Shown one piece after another: positions 12,885 through 23,869 of a stretch of 64,000 nucleotides of DNA (its first letter is position 1; every line of letters starts with the position of its first letter). Source of the DNA: Cyrtodaria siliqua (taxonomy: Eukaryota > Mollusca > Bivalvia > Adapedonta > Hiatellidae); the NCBI GenBank assembly GCA_037043455.1, contig JAWPHD010011446.1, forward strand, positions 19,848-83,847. Reading direction: 5' to 3'. The notes under the pieces were generated by a model, which was not told where the DNA came from, did not search any database, and saw only the letters and a list, made by a program, of their open reading frames with translations. The position numbers and the translations under genes are program-made.

Positions 12885-13099
12885 ATAACTCGAGTGTTTA
12901 CACACGCCGTAATTTAATACACAGCATCTTCATTAAATTTCATTTAGCAAAACTTTGCGTAAACGTCGGTAACGAGCAGGGCAGACTGATTCTGAGATTC
13001 TGCTGAGGTGATACCTTCTGGCAGGGGTCATCACAAAACACTTAAACCCTAATATTGCTAGGGGGCGACTCAAATAATTTTATCTGCGCTAAACCACAT

Positions 13100-13240
13100 T
13101 TTGTATGTATATCTTTAGTTAGTTTCTCTGGATGTGGACTTTATTGTTAGAGATTTCCTTTTGATGGGATGTAGTTTTGTTTACACTGTCTTGTCTATTT
13201 GGGCGCTGAAGACAGGATAATAGCGAGGATTGTGCGCATA
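13100..13240 (+). repeat. Fragment shared with the retroelement 3' region at 36.1 kb
   Basis: About 130 bp (GATGTGGACTTTATTGTTAG to GCGAGGATTGTGCGC) is nearly identical to 36108-36220. It reads as the 3' UTR of a repeated retroelement. The neighbouring 12890-13100 and 13241-13500 show no other recognisable feature. Confidence 0.75.
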
Positions 13241-13499
13241 TAAAATCGATTCAAGCTAACCAGTAGGCCTTATTGCCTACTGACCGTTCCAAGTCGGTAA
13301 CCCTGTCTTCACCACCCTTTCTGTTGTTTTTGTCTCTTTCATTGTAGTTTCAAGTCCTTGTTTGCAGTACAGTGCGGACCTACGATGCCATTGCGTTCGG
13401 ACGCTGTGGTTTCTATATATCATATAGACTTTCTTTCGTCTATTTATGTTATAATTACACACACTTTAAATTTTAAAACGACAAAACAAAACATTACTG

Positions 13500-13770
13500 A
13501 AGCATATTCCACAACACGAGGCTGATTACCGAAAAGGGCCCTTTTCGCCCTTTTCGCGAAAAGGGCATTCAAGCTACGAAAAGGGCCCGTATTATGAAAA
13601 GTGCATCAATATTGTTTGGTTTTGGTGATTTAAATGTAAAGTATGTGTAATTATACTGAGAATACACAAAAAAAAAAAAGGAAAGTCTTAATTCCTCAAA
13701 ATATAAAGTATGACAAACTGAAGTTTAAAACGTCTGTATAGCGAAAATAACGTAACAGTTACGAAAAGGG
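13500..13770. repeat. Palindrome-rich dispersed element
   Basis: Contains two adjoining perfect palindromes, CGAAAAGGGCCCTTTTCG (13530-13547) and GCCCTTTTCGCGAAAAGGGC (13547-13566), plus further GAAAAGGG copies at 13579 and 13763. An inverted diverged relative lies at 6396-6600. Confidence 0.6.
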
Positions 13771-13774
13771 TCAT

Positions 13775-14492
13775 ACCGACTATATTTTGCCTCGTTGATT
13801 TTTGGCAGAGTTATGGCCCTTTAATTATTTTAATATACACACTTTGTCTGGACTAGTTCTCCTAAACCCCTGGTAGAATTTCAACGAAACGTTGCAGGAA
13901 TGATCAGCGCCAAGCCTAGTTGTGCACATCATCGTAGTGTTCCGGTTTACATACTTTTAGCGGAGTTATGGCCGTTTAAAGTTTTTTGATACACAAACAT
14001 TTGCCGGGCTAGTTCTCCTGAACCCCTGGCTGGATTTCAACGAAACTTGACAAGGATAAACAGTATCAAGCCTAGTTGTGCATATCATCGATATATACCA
14101 GTTGAATGATTTTTGACAGAGTATAATGGCCCTTTCAATTAATACGCAAACTTTGTCTAGATTAGTCTCTTATGAACTCCTTGCCGGATTTCAACGAATC
14201 TTAGTGGAGATGATCAGTAACAAGCCTAGTTGCACTTGTCATTGCCGTGTTCTGGTTGAATGATTTTTGGCCCTTTTAAGGTTTTAATGCACACACTTTG
14301 TCCCAACTAATTCTCTCCTGATCCCCTGGCCGGATTTCAACGAATCTTGGCAGGGATGATTAGTACCAAGCCTAGTTGCATATATCATCGCCATGTTCCG
14401 GTTGAATAATTTTTGAAAAAGTTATGACCCCTTATACATAAACTTTATCTTTATCCAGTAGACGTCCACATGCCCTCTTGGGTCTCTTGTTT
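13775..14492 (-). repeat. Tandem-core element with conserved 5' end, inverted
   Basis: Four to five roughly 160-bp units, each with GGATTTCAACGAAACTTG, CAAGCCTAGTTGTGCATATC and GAGTTATGGCCC. At the right edge is TAGACGTCCACATGCCCTCTT, the reverse complement of the ACAAGAGG..AGAGGGC 5' terminus seen at 41071 and 41507. The same core, direct, is at about 40440-40760. Confidence 0.8.
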
Positions 14493-14675
14493 TTTTTGTG
14501 ATGGAGGCAAACCACCCCCTTTTCCTGGGTGGAACCAATACTGCATATCTCCCACCATCCATAAGAATCGACACTTCCTCACTAGTCAAGCTACCAGTGG
14601 GATTCGAACCCGCAGCGGTGGAAGGCGAGAAGGTTTACAACGCAACGACGTTAACCCCTCGGACAAGTAGATATC
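14493..14675 (-). mobile_element. tRNA-derived SINE
   Basis: On the minus strand a tRNA-like head carries a box B motif GGTTCGAATCC (at about 14600). It is followed by a body containing TGGTTCCACCCAGGAAAA, a pattern common to mollusc SINEs, and a T-rich/A-rich end abutting the 14492 element boundary. Confidence 0.7.
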
Positions 14676-14699
14676 GAGTTAACAAAAAGTGTATTATGG

Positions 14700-15070
14700 G
14701 AAGCTCGAACAGTTAAACTCAAAGAATTCCTTACCGATTCATATCTGCAAGAATACAACAACTTCACAGAAAGTAGTGAAATACAGGAGTTAAAGAAAGA
14801 ACAGAGTACGAACATGACACAAAACACCTTGAAAGATACGAAGATGCATGGCTCCAGTATCCTCAGATGGGAAGAGGTTTAATCAAGTGCAAACGTTATA
14901 GCTAAAGTTAGAGTAATATTTATTGTGCTCTGCAATTCCTCTCAATTCTCTCTTGCATTGTTTCAAGTTCCTGTCCCATTAGTAGTCTGGACAAGAATTA
15001 TAAGTAAACAATTACAACTCTACTTTGAACGAAAATAGATGAGTGTTTGCTCTCTGCACTTTCTCTTATT
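14700..15070. other. No recognised feature
   Basis: No coding pattern, repeat unit or terminal inverted repeat was seen in this stretch. Confidence 0.4.
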
Positions 15071-15076
15071 GCAATC

Positions 15077-15572
15077 TATACTGAAACGAAAAAGAAACGC
15101 AACTCGGGAATTTCCGCTGTACAATATGCTGCTGTTAATCGAGTGATGCACGGCACGTAAGACCTTTCCTTTCGGACAAAAACTTAAACCACACATAACA
15201 CAACAAATAGTATTCCTTCAATGTTTCATTATTGACAGAGTATGCGCTTGGCTCAAATCATGTGAGCAAACTTAGGATGCAAACTTTTCAAACTCTTTAC
15301 GTTAAATACAGTACTGAAATGGCTCAATTTTTCAAAGAGGAAATTCAACATTTATGAATTTCTTGTTACAAAGTGTACTGTGATTAAAACGTCTACAACT
15401 GCAGTCTTTTTTTTTTTACAAAACATCTTCACGTTGGCATTTCTTTGGAATATTATTTGGAATTAAGTGTGCAGTATATACAATATCAGGGTCGATATGT
15501 GTTAATGTATATCGACCCTGACAATATATAGCGGAAATTCCCCAGTTGTGTTTCTTTTTCGCTTCAGTATAT
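15077..15572. mobile_element. TIR element (MITE-like), TA-flanked
   Basis: The left end TACTGAAACGAAAAAGAAAC continues for about 40 bp and is inverted at the right end (GTTTCTTTTTCGCTTCAGTA). TA dinucleotides flank both ends, consistent with Tc1/mariner-type insertion. It has no transposase ORF. Near the right end is a 13-bp stem hairpin (15486-15521). A partial inverted copy lies at 21465-21690. Confidence 0.8.
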
Positions 15573-15604
15573 AATAAAAATACAACAGGCTGTAACTCTA
15601 ATTT

Positions 15605-15900
15605 TAATGTGAAATGAAATGAAATGAATGGTGTTTTATGGCACGTCGACACATATATAGGTCATATTGTGCGCAAAAACTGATGAAGGATGGAAAAATG
15701 AAATAGTAAGTTATTAAAAACCATAGATCTACATACATATATATCCATGTTAAAAACTAATGTAACAAATATTGTTAAAACTTTTTACATCTAAGAGATC
15801 ATATGGTAAAATTGTATCTATAATATAGGGCTACAGATGCCCTTTTAAATGTGAAGACTGTGGTTATTGCTCTCTAAATCATATATCCTATTGTATTGTG
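15605..15900 (-). mobile_element. LINE 3' UTR fragment
   Basis: Begins with (GAAAT)n, then GGTGTTTTATGGCACGTCGAC and TCATATTGTGCGCAAAAA, the inverse of the LINE 3' end at 5990-6052. The 5' (right) limit is approximate and no coding part was recognised. Confidence 0.7.
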
Positions 15901-16520
15901 TGAAGTTTTATTCCATTCCCGTTAGTTGTTCTCAAATTATGTTCCGGAAAATAATTATATGTATTACAAAGGGCAACAACTTTAATTTGAATGATCATAT
16001 GTTTTGCATTTCTCTCATTGCTTTTTATCATTGTGTAATGTTTCACTCAAATCTCTTTGTTTTCAAACTATGCTCCGGACTAGCAAACATTTTTGTATCA
16101 AGTAGAGACGATGTGCAGGCATAGCATCTCAAACATGACGGTTTAGATAGAAAACTAAATAAAGGCCAGATGCTGTCATTGGAAAAAGTTGCTATCTTTG
16201 TTATTGTAATTTTTAATATCATTATTACATTATTAATTAACCATTTTTAAGCTATGATCTTTTGATAAAACCCAACTTTCATGTTTAAATATAGAGCTTC
16301 AGACCTACTGTTTATCAAGGAAGCGTTTTCTTTCGATCGACCTTAGTATATACATGTTATATTTTTTAAAATATATAAGCGATTTCCTATAATTATTATT
16401 TTTTCATTCTACAACTATGTATTTAATGATTCAATGACCCACTTTCTTGTTTACATTTAAAAACTGTCAAAGATAAGGAAATCAACGTTTTGTCAGATTA
16501 ATCTAGTAAAACATATACAG
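15900..16520. other. No recognised feature
   Basis: AT-rich sequence without a recognised repeat or coding signal. An 85-codon open frame at 15867-16124 shows no family motif and is taken as chance. Confidence 0.4.
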
Positions 16521-16521
16521 C

Positions 16522-16733
16522 AGTATTGTATTGTTTACCGTCGGTCTATGAACTGGTAGTCCCTCTACTTAATAGTATTGTATTGTTTACTGTCGGTCTG
16601 TGAATTGGTAATCCCTCTGCGTAATAGTATTGTATTGTTTACCGTCGGTTTGTGAACTGGTAATCCCTCTACGTAATAGTGTTGTATTATTTACCGTCGG
16701 TTTGTGAACTGGTAGTCCCTCTACGTATTAGTA
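16522..16733. repeat. 52-bp tandem repeat, four copies
   Basis: Units contain AGTATTGTATTGTTTACCGT followed by GTGAACTGGTAGTCCCTCTA. Copies differ by a few substitutions. The array ends at a poly-G tract. Confidence 0.88.
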
Positions 16734-16740
16734 TTGTGTG

Positions 16741-16905
16741 GAGGGGGGGGGGGGGGTCGACCCCTTCGACCCCTCTGCCTTTCCAGCTCAGGTGAGCTAA
16801 ACACTGTAGGGGCTCAGATGACAGGTGAAAAGTTTGGGGGGGGGACCCCTCTGCCTTTCCAGCTCAGGTGAGCTAAACACTGTAGAGGCTCAGGTGACAG
16901 GTGAC
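16741..16905. repeat. Poly-G tract and about 85-bp tandem duplication
   Basis: Two copies of a segment reading ACCCCTCTGCCTTTCCAGCTC and then AGGTGAGCTAAACACTGTAG, each preceded by a G run of 9 to 14 bases. The CCCCTCTGCCT part is shared with the repeats at 17.4, 20.6 and 27.2 kb. Confidence 0.8.
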
Positions 16906-17084
16906 TAAGTTTTATCTAAAAAAGTTATGGATCTTTCTTGACTTAGAATTTGTTCCAACTTGTTGGATCAAAACCCTTTTGTAATAAATCGAGCGCTAAT
17001 ATTCCATAACAGCATACCCTGTCCCTAAACAATGTTGACATGAAACTCACTTAGAAAATATATGATAAAAGAAAACTAAATGAA

Positions 17085-17470
17085 TTGAATTGAATTGGTG
17101 TTTTAAGGCGCACCAACACATGAAAAGGTTATATGGCGCCTATCAGGCATGAACTCTTCCATGTACATCGAGATAAAATATGGAAAATGGGCCTAGAACC
17201 TTCTCAGCCTGAACTGCAGAGTTGCTGCAAATTCTATCGTAGAAACTCCATTTACGCTGGAGCCACGTTGTTGTTTTTCTGCCACTGCTCTTTTGATGCG
17301 AGCGAGATAGCACCTGAAACAATGCAGGGATCATGATGAAGACACATGAACAAAGAATGATGAAATGAACATGAAATTGGGGGGATTCTACCCCTCTGCC
17401 TCCCCCTCCAAAGGGATCTGCAGTGGCCCTATTCTTTGCCCCGTGACCAAACGGGGCAAACTAAATGAAA
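17085..17470. repeat. Dispersed 'GGCGCACCAACAC' element, copy 1
   Basis: Opens GAATTGGTGTTTTAAGGCGC and continues ACCAACACATGAAAAGGTTA, then has GCAGAGTTGCTGCAAATTCT and ends near ACCCCTCTGCCTCC and GCAGTGG. Similar copies lie at 20430-20680 and 26885-27240, all in the same orientation, with head fragments at 21400 and 22770. Element class is unknown. Confidence 0.75.
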
Positions 17471-17479
17471 CTCACTTGG

Positions 17480-18000
17480 AAAATGTATGAAATAAAAAAT
17501 AAAACATATAAATTTAATTTTTTAAATTTGTTTAATATTTGATAAGGAAATTTACAGCAAAACATGTTTCTAAAACAAAAATACATTATACATATACAAA
17601 ATCATTAAAATCAACATGTCTATTCATAACTTTCATGACATCATCAAAATAATTTGACCAATCAGTGATCAATAAAATAAAATACCTCCTCATTCTGGTA
17701 GGGGGTAAACTCGGTGTTTATCGTTGGTGCTCAACTGACTTTAGCCCTTCATAAAACTAGTTTGTAGCGAAGCTTTATTTTTTGTGTACATCTATGTATC
17801 TTCTTTTTTGATGTTGTCTGATTTTAAGACACCGATATGGATACATTTAATTTAAATCATGGTATAATAGATAAAGTTCGAGTAAACCCATTTATTTTCA
17901 CCTACTGAATATCTCAACCTACCGGAAGTTAACTGGATGTGAAAGTTATGAATATACACACATCTACTCCAGCAGTACACAGTGGACTAAATAATTATAC
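17480..18000. other. No recognised feature
   Basis: AT-rich; no coding or repeat signal seen. Confidence 0.4.
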
Positions 18001-18745
18001 ACATTTTACTATAAAGGGTGTTCCACGGAAGACGTGCAATGTGTTTATTTAAAGTAATGAACTAGGTCAAATTGCAGGTAAAAGTTGTATGCAAAGGGGC
18101 ATAACTCTGCTGAAATGAAAGTCAAGAGTTATTGGGCATGTGTAAAGAAATTCTTTGGGGCAAGATGAGTTTCATGAACATAGGTCAAATAATATTCCAG
18201 TTATGACCAAGGTCAGCTGGCAGGTTAAACTGTGACTGATGGACAACGACGACGACAAGTGATGCCCGACAAAGTGATTCCTAAGCGGTTACACGAAACA
18301 CCCAAATCTACCTATTTCACCCAAATCTACCCCTAAATCTCCCAAATCCACACCAAATCTACCTTATATGGCGTTACATCGATGTTGTAGTAACAAATAT
18401 CACAACAAAAAGCATTGGAGCAAAATGAAGACGTAGTGGTTAATTTATTTGTTAATTATGTTTTGTTCTCACAATGTGTAAATATAAGGCAAAAATCGTT
18501 TAGTAATAAATTAACAAATATATCTTCATTTTTCTCAAATGATTATTTTATTTTTGATATTTGGTATAATAACATCATTGTAACACCATATAAGGTAGAT
18601 TTGGTGTGGATTTGGGAAGTTTAGCGGTAGATTTGGTAAAGATTTAGGTGGATTTTGGGGAAATATGTAGATTTGGGTGTTTCGTGACACCCTTCCTAAG
18701 TGTCTGCCATAGTATGCAGGCAACACAATAATATATGAGCGGAAT
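18001..18745 (+). repeat. Tandem-core element remnant, split by a TIR element
   Basis: Contains GGGGCATAACTCTGCTGAAA, GTTTCATGAACATAGGTCAA and a GACAACGACGACGACA stretch, then GTGATTCCTAAG. After the insertion at 18286-18692 the tail resumes with TTCCTAAGTGTCTGCCAT. The same family, uninterrupted, lies at about 49800-50400, where the tail reads CCCTAAGTGTCTGCCATG. Confidence 0.8.
18286..18692. mobile_element. TIR DNA element with 8-bp target duplication
   Basis: The ends CGGTTACACGAAACACCC and, inverted, GGGTGTCACGAAACACCC begin long (about 100 bp) imperfect inverted repeats rich in CCCAAATCTACC. Flanking direct repeats TTCCTAAG lie at 18278-18285 and 18693-18700. The host repeat supplies the empty-site sequence, confirming the borders. 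No transposase is present. An 8-bp duplication fits hAT, P or Merlin-like families. Confidence 0.85.
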
Positions 18746-19780
18746 TCCATTACATTAAAAGGTGTCACAAACATTCAATGTATCATAGATTTTAATATCT
18801 CCATATCAGATAATGCCCCTGAACAGTTTTGCAAAATACATCAGATGAATTAAAGTAATAAAAATATTAATTATTTATTCTCGTCAGTTGCTCGCCATGA
18901 TTCATGATGTACGCTTAATAAAATATTGTAAGTTTTCAAACAGATCGTACATATTTTTTAACTGTTAAGTCAAAGGCTATTGCCCTAAAATATCAGTTAT
19001 AAATATATAAAATATTTTGTTTACAGATGCACGGTTCTATTATTTATTCCTTCGAAAATGTTTAAAATGAGATAATATTCTCGTCTCAAGAATGCATTAC
19101 TTGTCTTCGCCATTATTCATGTACACCTAATAAAAAGATTTTTCTTTTATTTAATTTTTCAAGTAGATAAGATTGGTTTAATATTAAATTTGATTTATTA
19201 AACATGTATTCATCGTTTAATCTATGATTGTTCTTCACTATGTTATGCTTATGAAGTAATCAATTTTGCCGGAGAGCTATTATGCCATATATAAAAGCAC
19301 AACAAGGGTTTTATAGTTCATTTAAAACAAACCATCTAAACATGTGTATGCTCATCATGTATGTCAAATTATGTCAAGTTTATTTAGGGGTAGTGTTTTT
19401 TATGTTCGAGTACTATAAAGATAGATATGGTTATCCTACTGTAAACAAATTCAGACCTATTGTCCGGCAAGAAAACAAAGTAGTTACATTTACTGATACA
19501 ATACAATTTTTTTTAGTAGAATACTTCAAAACTTTAAACAAGAATAGGTAAGGTCAAACAGGCAGGAGTCTTTAAAGCTTGGCTGAAATAATAAGATGGT
19601 GAACTCGTGTGTCTAAGAGAGAACTACTACAGGCTTTTGTCTTAATTATGATTGGATAGAGTTATCACCCATTGCTTGTATACTCAAAATGAATTCCACT
19701 ATCATTTCAAGTAGCAGGGTTAACTTCAAAGACAAAGATGTAACTGCTATTGCTGATAGTAATGTCAATAGTAACAGAAA
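18745..19780. other. No recognised feature
   Basis: AT-rich sequence. An 89-codon open frame on the plus strand (19282-19551) has no recognisable motif and no splice context. Confidence 0.4.
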
Positions 19781-19785
19781 TGTCA

Positions 19786-20130
19786 CAGTACAACATACAT
19801 TGTATCACAGTACAACATATATTGTATCACTGTACAACATACATTGTATCACTGTACAACATACATTGTATCACAGTACAACATACATTGTATCACAGTA
19901 CAACATACATTGTATCACAGTACAACATACATTGTATCACTGTACAACATACATTGTATCACTGTACAACATACATTGTATCACAGTACAACATACATTG
20001 TATCACTGTACAACATACATTGTATTTTCGGAAATGTCACAGTACAACATACATTATATTTTCGGAAATGTCACGGTACAACATACATTGTATTTTCAGA
20101 AATGTCACAGTACAATATACATTGTATTTT
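19786..20130. repeat. 22-bp tandem repeat
   Basis: About eleven copies of CAGTACAACATACATTGTATCA-type units (A/T variation at one site), then longer variants with a TTTTCGGAAATG insert from about 20025. Open frames through the array (YNIHCITVQHTL and similar) are artefacts of the repeat. Confidence 0.92.
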
Positions 20131-20159
20131 CTTAAAGAAAATAAAAACTAAATACAACT

Positions 20160-20430
20160 AACTGTTCTTAATATACACATGTACAGAAGAGTATAAAAAT
20201 ATATACATTTAATATCAATTGAAATAAAAGCCCATCACAATACATTGTACATTAACACAAATATCATTTTTAATAGCATATCAGAAGTTTGAATCCACCA
20301 TGTGAACATAACGACATGAACATAAGCTAGTTAAAAATCATTTTATTTTGATTATTTTGAAACTAGAACTATCACTGAAGGTGATGAATAACCCCCGCTT
20401 TTTTAAATGTAAATTCTAAGTAGATTTAGA
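20160..20430. other. No recognised feature
   Basis: No coding or repeat signal seen; borders the 22-bp array on the left and the 20.43 kb element on the right. Confidence 0.35.
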
Positions 20431-20680
20431 TTAGAATGACTGAATTTGGGATTTTAAGGCCAAACAACACAAGAAGCACCAACAGGAATGAACATTCAAA
20501 TTCCAGGCTCACTCTCCAATTATATCTGGATAAAATACGCAAAATGGGCCTAGAACATTTTCACCTTCAGAACTGCAACTGCAGAGTTGCTGTAAATTCT
20601 CTTGTAAACTGACAAGGGTGGGGGTCCTACCCCTCTGCCTCTGGCGGGATATGCAGTGGTTGTATTCTACTCCGGGGCTA
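20430..20680. repeat. Dispersed 'GGCGCACCAACAC' element, copy 2
   Basis: A diverged copy of the element at 17085-17470: GGGATTTTAAGGCCAAACAA, AATGGGCCTAGAACATTTTC, then CCCCTCTGCCTCTGGCGGGA. Confidence 0.7.
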
Positions 20681-20774
20681 AATTATAAGTACGATAAAAA
20701 AAGGTCCAGAATTCTATAAAAATAAAATTGCAGAATCGAAAACCTCTCATGCAGAGAAATATCATATCTTCACG

Positions 20775-21035
20775 TTTGGACATAATTATGTCCAGTGTAA
20801 TAACAATCCATAATTATGTCCAGTGTAATAACAATCCATAAATATGTCCAGTGTAATAACAATCCATAATTATGTCCAGTGTAATAACACTCCATAATTA
20901 TGTCCAGTGTAATAACAATCCATAATTATGTCCAGTGTAATAACAATCCATAATTATGTCAAGTGTAATAACAATCCATAATTATGTCCAGTGTAATAAC
21001 AATCCATAATTATGTCCAGTGTAATAACAATCCAT
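20775..21035. repeat. 28-bp tandem repeat, nine to ten copies
   Basis: Unit TAATTATGTCCAGTGTAATA followed by ACAATCCA, very homogeneous, suggesting recent expansion. Confidence 0.93.
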
Positions 21036-21169
21036 GAACACTTGTGAAGTGATGAAACAAAGAGCCATAATTCTGTAATAAATAGGCAATCAAATATGTG
21101 TGATGTACAGGGACATAAGATAATCAGTTGTTATGTTTCTAAGTAGGTTGGGAACAATTCATTGGAAAC

Positions 21170-21310
21170 TGTTTGAGAAATGCAAGCAATAAAAATATTT
21201 TACGTGACATGCTTGACATGACGGGATGCGACGTTACGGACGGCACGATTCCTATACAGCCCCCACTTCACTTTGTGAAGCGGGGAATACATAATAAGTG
21301 GGTGAACATA
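21170..21310 (+). repeat. 3' end of a hairpin-terminated element
   Basis: GACGTTACGGACGGCACGATT, then CCTATACAGCCCCCACTTC; ends in the hairpin CTTCAC-TTT-GTGAAG. Related ends lie at 23730-23860 and 40085-40215. Confidence 0.65.
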
Positions 21311-21464
21311 TCTGAAGCGTTTCAATGCCGTGTATTCCAGATCATTGCTTTTTATTATGATTTTTTTTTTACGACTTTTTATACCAAAAATTTACAATTG
21401 ATTGAATTGGGGTTTTAAGGCGCACCAACACATGAAAAGGTTATATGGCGCCTAAAAGGCGGTG

Positions 21465-21690
21465 CCATATAAGTTTGCTCACATGCTTGAACCAAACGTG
21501 TATTCTGTCAATAATGAAACTTTGAAGGAATACTATTTTCTGTATTATTTGTTGTTTTAGTAAAAAAAATAATTCCAAAACAAAATGTCTGACGTAGCCA
21601 TGTACCATTCGATTAAAAGCAGCATATTGTACATATAAAATATAGCGGAAATTCCCGTGTTGCGTTCCTTTTGCGTTTCAGTGTATGAAT
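21465..21690. mobile_element. Partial inverted copy of the 15.1 kb TIR element
   Basis: GCGGAAATTCCCGTGTTGCG followed by TTCCTTTTGCGTTTCAGTGTA is the inverse of the left end at 15077. AATAGTATTCCTTCAATGTT, at about 15207, is matched here inverted. Only about half of the element is present. Confidence 0.75.
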
Positions 21691-21699
21691 TGAAAATTT

Positions 21700-22765
21700 C
21701 ATTCTCTTTTCCTTTTAGATGAAAACAATAATTACTGTTCATCCTCCTACATCATTACTCAAGCTTGGTGGTTCGTAAAACACATAATCAAAACAATAAA
21801 GGCCTAGGAATTATAATGTTATTGCTATGTATGAGGCATATTTGATAAGACTTCATACAAAAACAACAGGCTTTTATCCCTTGTTTCACAAAATTGTAAA
21901 CGAAATATACACAATCTATATATCAATTATTGTTTTATATACAAATTTGGATTTGAAAATTCTATACAAATTTGGAAATTCTCTCTATATATCTACACCT
22001 TGTATCAAAGATACAAGTCAAGACCAGAGGAAGACCAGGAGAAGACCAGAATAGTTTTATATTTCAGAGATACAACAGATTACCAAGACTCTGGCCTGCC
22101 CCAACGGGCGAAGGGACTATAATCTTCAGGATAATACACAAGCACTCCCGAAGTGAACAGTCGAGCCTAGCCTAAAGATCATTCAATTATACACAATATC
22201 TAAAGGCACAATTGACAATTTTTCATTGCGGAGATGTTGATATTTTACATAATTTTCATAGGTGATAAAATGTGTATTACTCAGTTTTATCCTTAGGTTC
22301 TATAGTAAAAAAAAAATCTTTGGCAAGGTAAAAAGGCAATAATTTTCAAGATTCAATTATGAAAGATAAATAATTATGTTTAATCAATTAGCATAAAATT
22401 AATGTGCATGAAATATGCAGCGTTTTAAAACAATCACACCGTAAAATATACCTTAATTTTTACAGTAAACTTGTTTAATATCTATGATAAACACCCCGTC
22501 ATTCACCTACATGTATCAACATTTTGAGGTGTGTCAAATATCTGGGCACTGATTGGCCTATGCTGGAAACTAACATGGTAGGTGAAACACAACTCGGGCA
22601 CCAAGATTTTGGAAGTTGAGACTTCTCCGTCAACTTTATAGTGAATTGTTAACATTTCAGTTTCTTCATAGGTCTTCTTGGTGCTAGGGCATGTGTCTAC
22701 TTTTGAAGCTATGCTACAAATCTACAAATTATAATTAACTATATGCAAACTTAAGTTTAATAGTT
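21700..22765. other. No recognised feature
   Basis: AT-rich; no motif, repeat or splice-bounded coding segment identified. Confidence 0.4.
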
Positions 22766-22769
22766 TTAA

Positions 22770-23045
22770 AATTGAATTGTATTTTATAGTCGCACCAACA
22801 GCTAAGGTCATATGGTGACTTTTCTAGCTTCCATTGTTGGAGGAAGACCCCAGGTGCAAGCCCCTTTGGTCAATTTTCGTGCACTGGTGGGCACCTGGGT
22901 AGAACCAATGAAGTTCCGCAAGCCCACTGGATAGCTTCCTCACATAAAAATTCCTTGGACCTCGAGGGAATGAACCCACAGCATAGAGCGGCAAGTGATT
23001 TCAAGTCAGGGACTGTAACCACTTGGCCACGGATGCCCCCTTGTT
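22770..23045 (-). mobile_element. tRNA-derived SINE
   Basis: On the minus strand the head reads GGCATCCGTGGCCAAGTGG (box A region) and, after a tRNA-like spacing, GGGTTCATTCCC (box B), like a Ser/Leu-type tRNA. The body has TTGGTTCTACCCAGGTGCCC and the tail ends in GTTGGTGCGACTATAAAATA, shared with the dispersed GCACCAACAC elements. Confidence 0.75.
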
Positions 23046-23700
23046 ACTAGGAATCACAATTGATGAACAGAAGAGTTCTCACTTTAGGACTCAGGCACAC
23101 ATACAGTCATGTGATCTAGTCATGTGATCTAGTCATGTGATATAGCAGTCTGAAATATCCCTGAAACTCATTCCCATCTAAATGATCTAAACAATTTGTT
23201 CAATTTCTGAAAAATCAGAAAAAACTCATTAAAATCAAAATTCCTAAAGTTTATTACCAAAAATCTCAATTTTAGTATTGAATTAGAATTATCAATTTGA
23301 AAAGGAGTCTTAATATCAGTTACTGATAACAAAACTTAAAATCCTGAGTGCTCTGTACAAGGAATGTGAAGCATCCTTAAAGATGAAAATAATTTAATGT
23401 AATGAAAATGGAATGTGGATGTTGCCACGGTTATATGTACTCATTATATGATGTGTTTATAAACTACAAAACGAGTTCAATGAACAGAATTCAATATCTA
23501 GCTCAGGCGACCTTTGTAGATAAGATTAACTAGTACTATCACTGAAGGGGATGAATACCGCGGCTTAAATTCTAAGTCAAACATAATTTTGCAATAAATT
23601 AGGCAATCAACAATGGATGATGCATAGGGACATAAGTTCATCAGGACAGGGTTCACCACATGAGTTGTTACGTGTATATGAAGTTTGGGAACAACCCATT
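23045..23700. other. No recognised gene
   Basis: Only a threefold GTCATGTGATCTA short repeat near 23105-23145 stands out. Confidence 0.4.
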
Positions 23701-23719
23701 CAAAACTGTGAGGAATTAA

Positions 23720-23865
23720 ATAAATATGTTATGCGATGCGAGGGGATAAAACTTTGTTACATGATGAGACGGGACGCGACAAGACGTTACGGACAATATG
23801 GTTCCTATATCATAAGCCACAACCCCAATTCACTTTGTGAAAGTGTGGGTCGGTTATAGCCAGTT
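23720..23865 (+). repeat. 3' end of a hairpin-terminated element, copy
   Basis: AAGACGTTACGGACAATATGG, then the terminal hairpin-like ATTCACTTTGTGAAAGTGTG; related to 21170-21310 and 40085-40215. Confidence 0.6.
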
Positions 23866-23869
23866 TTAT

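Larger units (their letters stand above)
6880..12890 (-). mobile_element. Decayed tyrosine-recombinase (DIRS/Ngaro-like) retrotransposon
   Basis: On the minus strand, right to left: an SGNH-hydrolase ORF (12884-12260), a 172-bp tandem array, gag (11244-10230), RT (10360-9262), RNase H (9283-8690), a tyrosine recombinase (about 8650-7786) and a 215-bp tandem array. RT-RNase H followed by a tyrosine recombinase and no aspartic protease or integrase defines the DIRS order. An SGNH hydrolase is known from Ngaro-type elements. Outer limits are approximate, and the hydrolase ORF could belong to a second nested element. Confidence 0.8.

Noticed and set aside
19689..20161. Three overlapping frames with YNIHCITVQHTLYHS repeats
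   Set aside because: A 22-bp tandem repeat read in all three frames; no start context, homology or splice signals.
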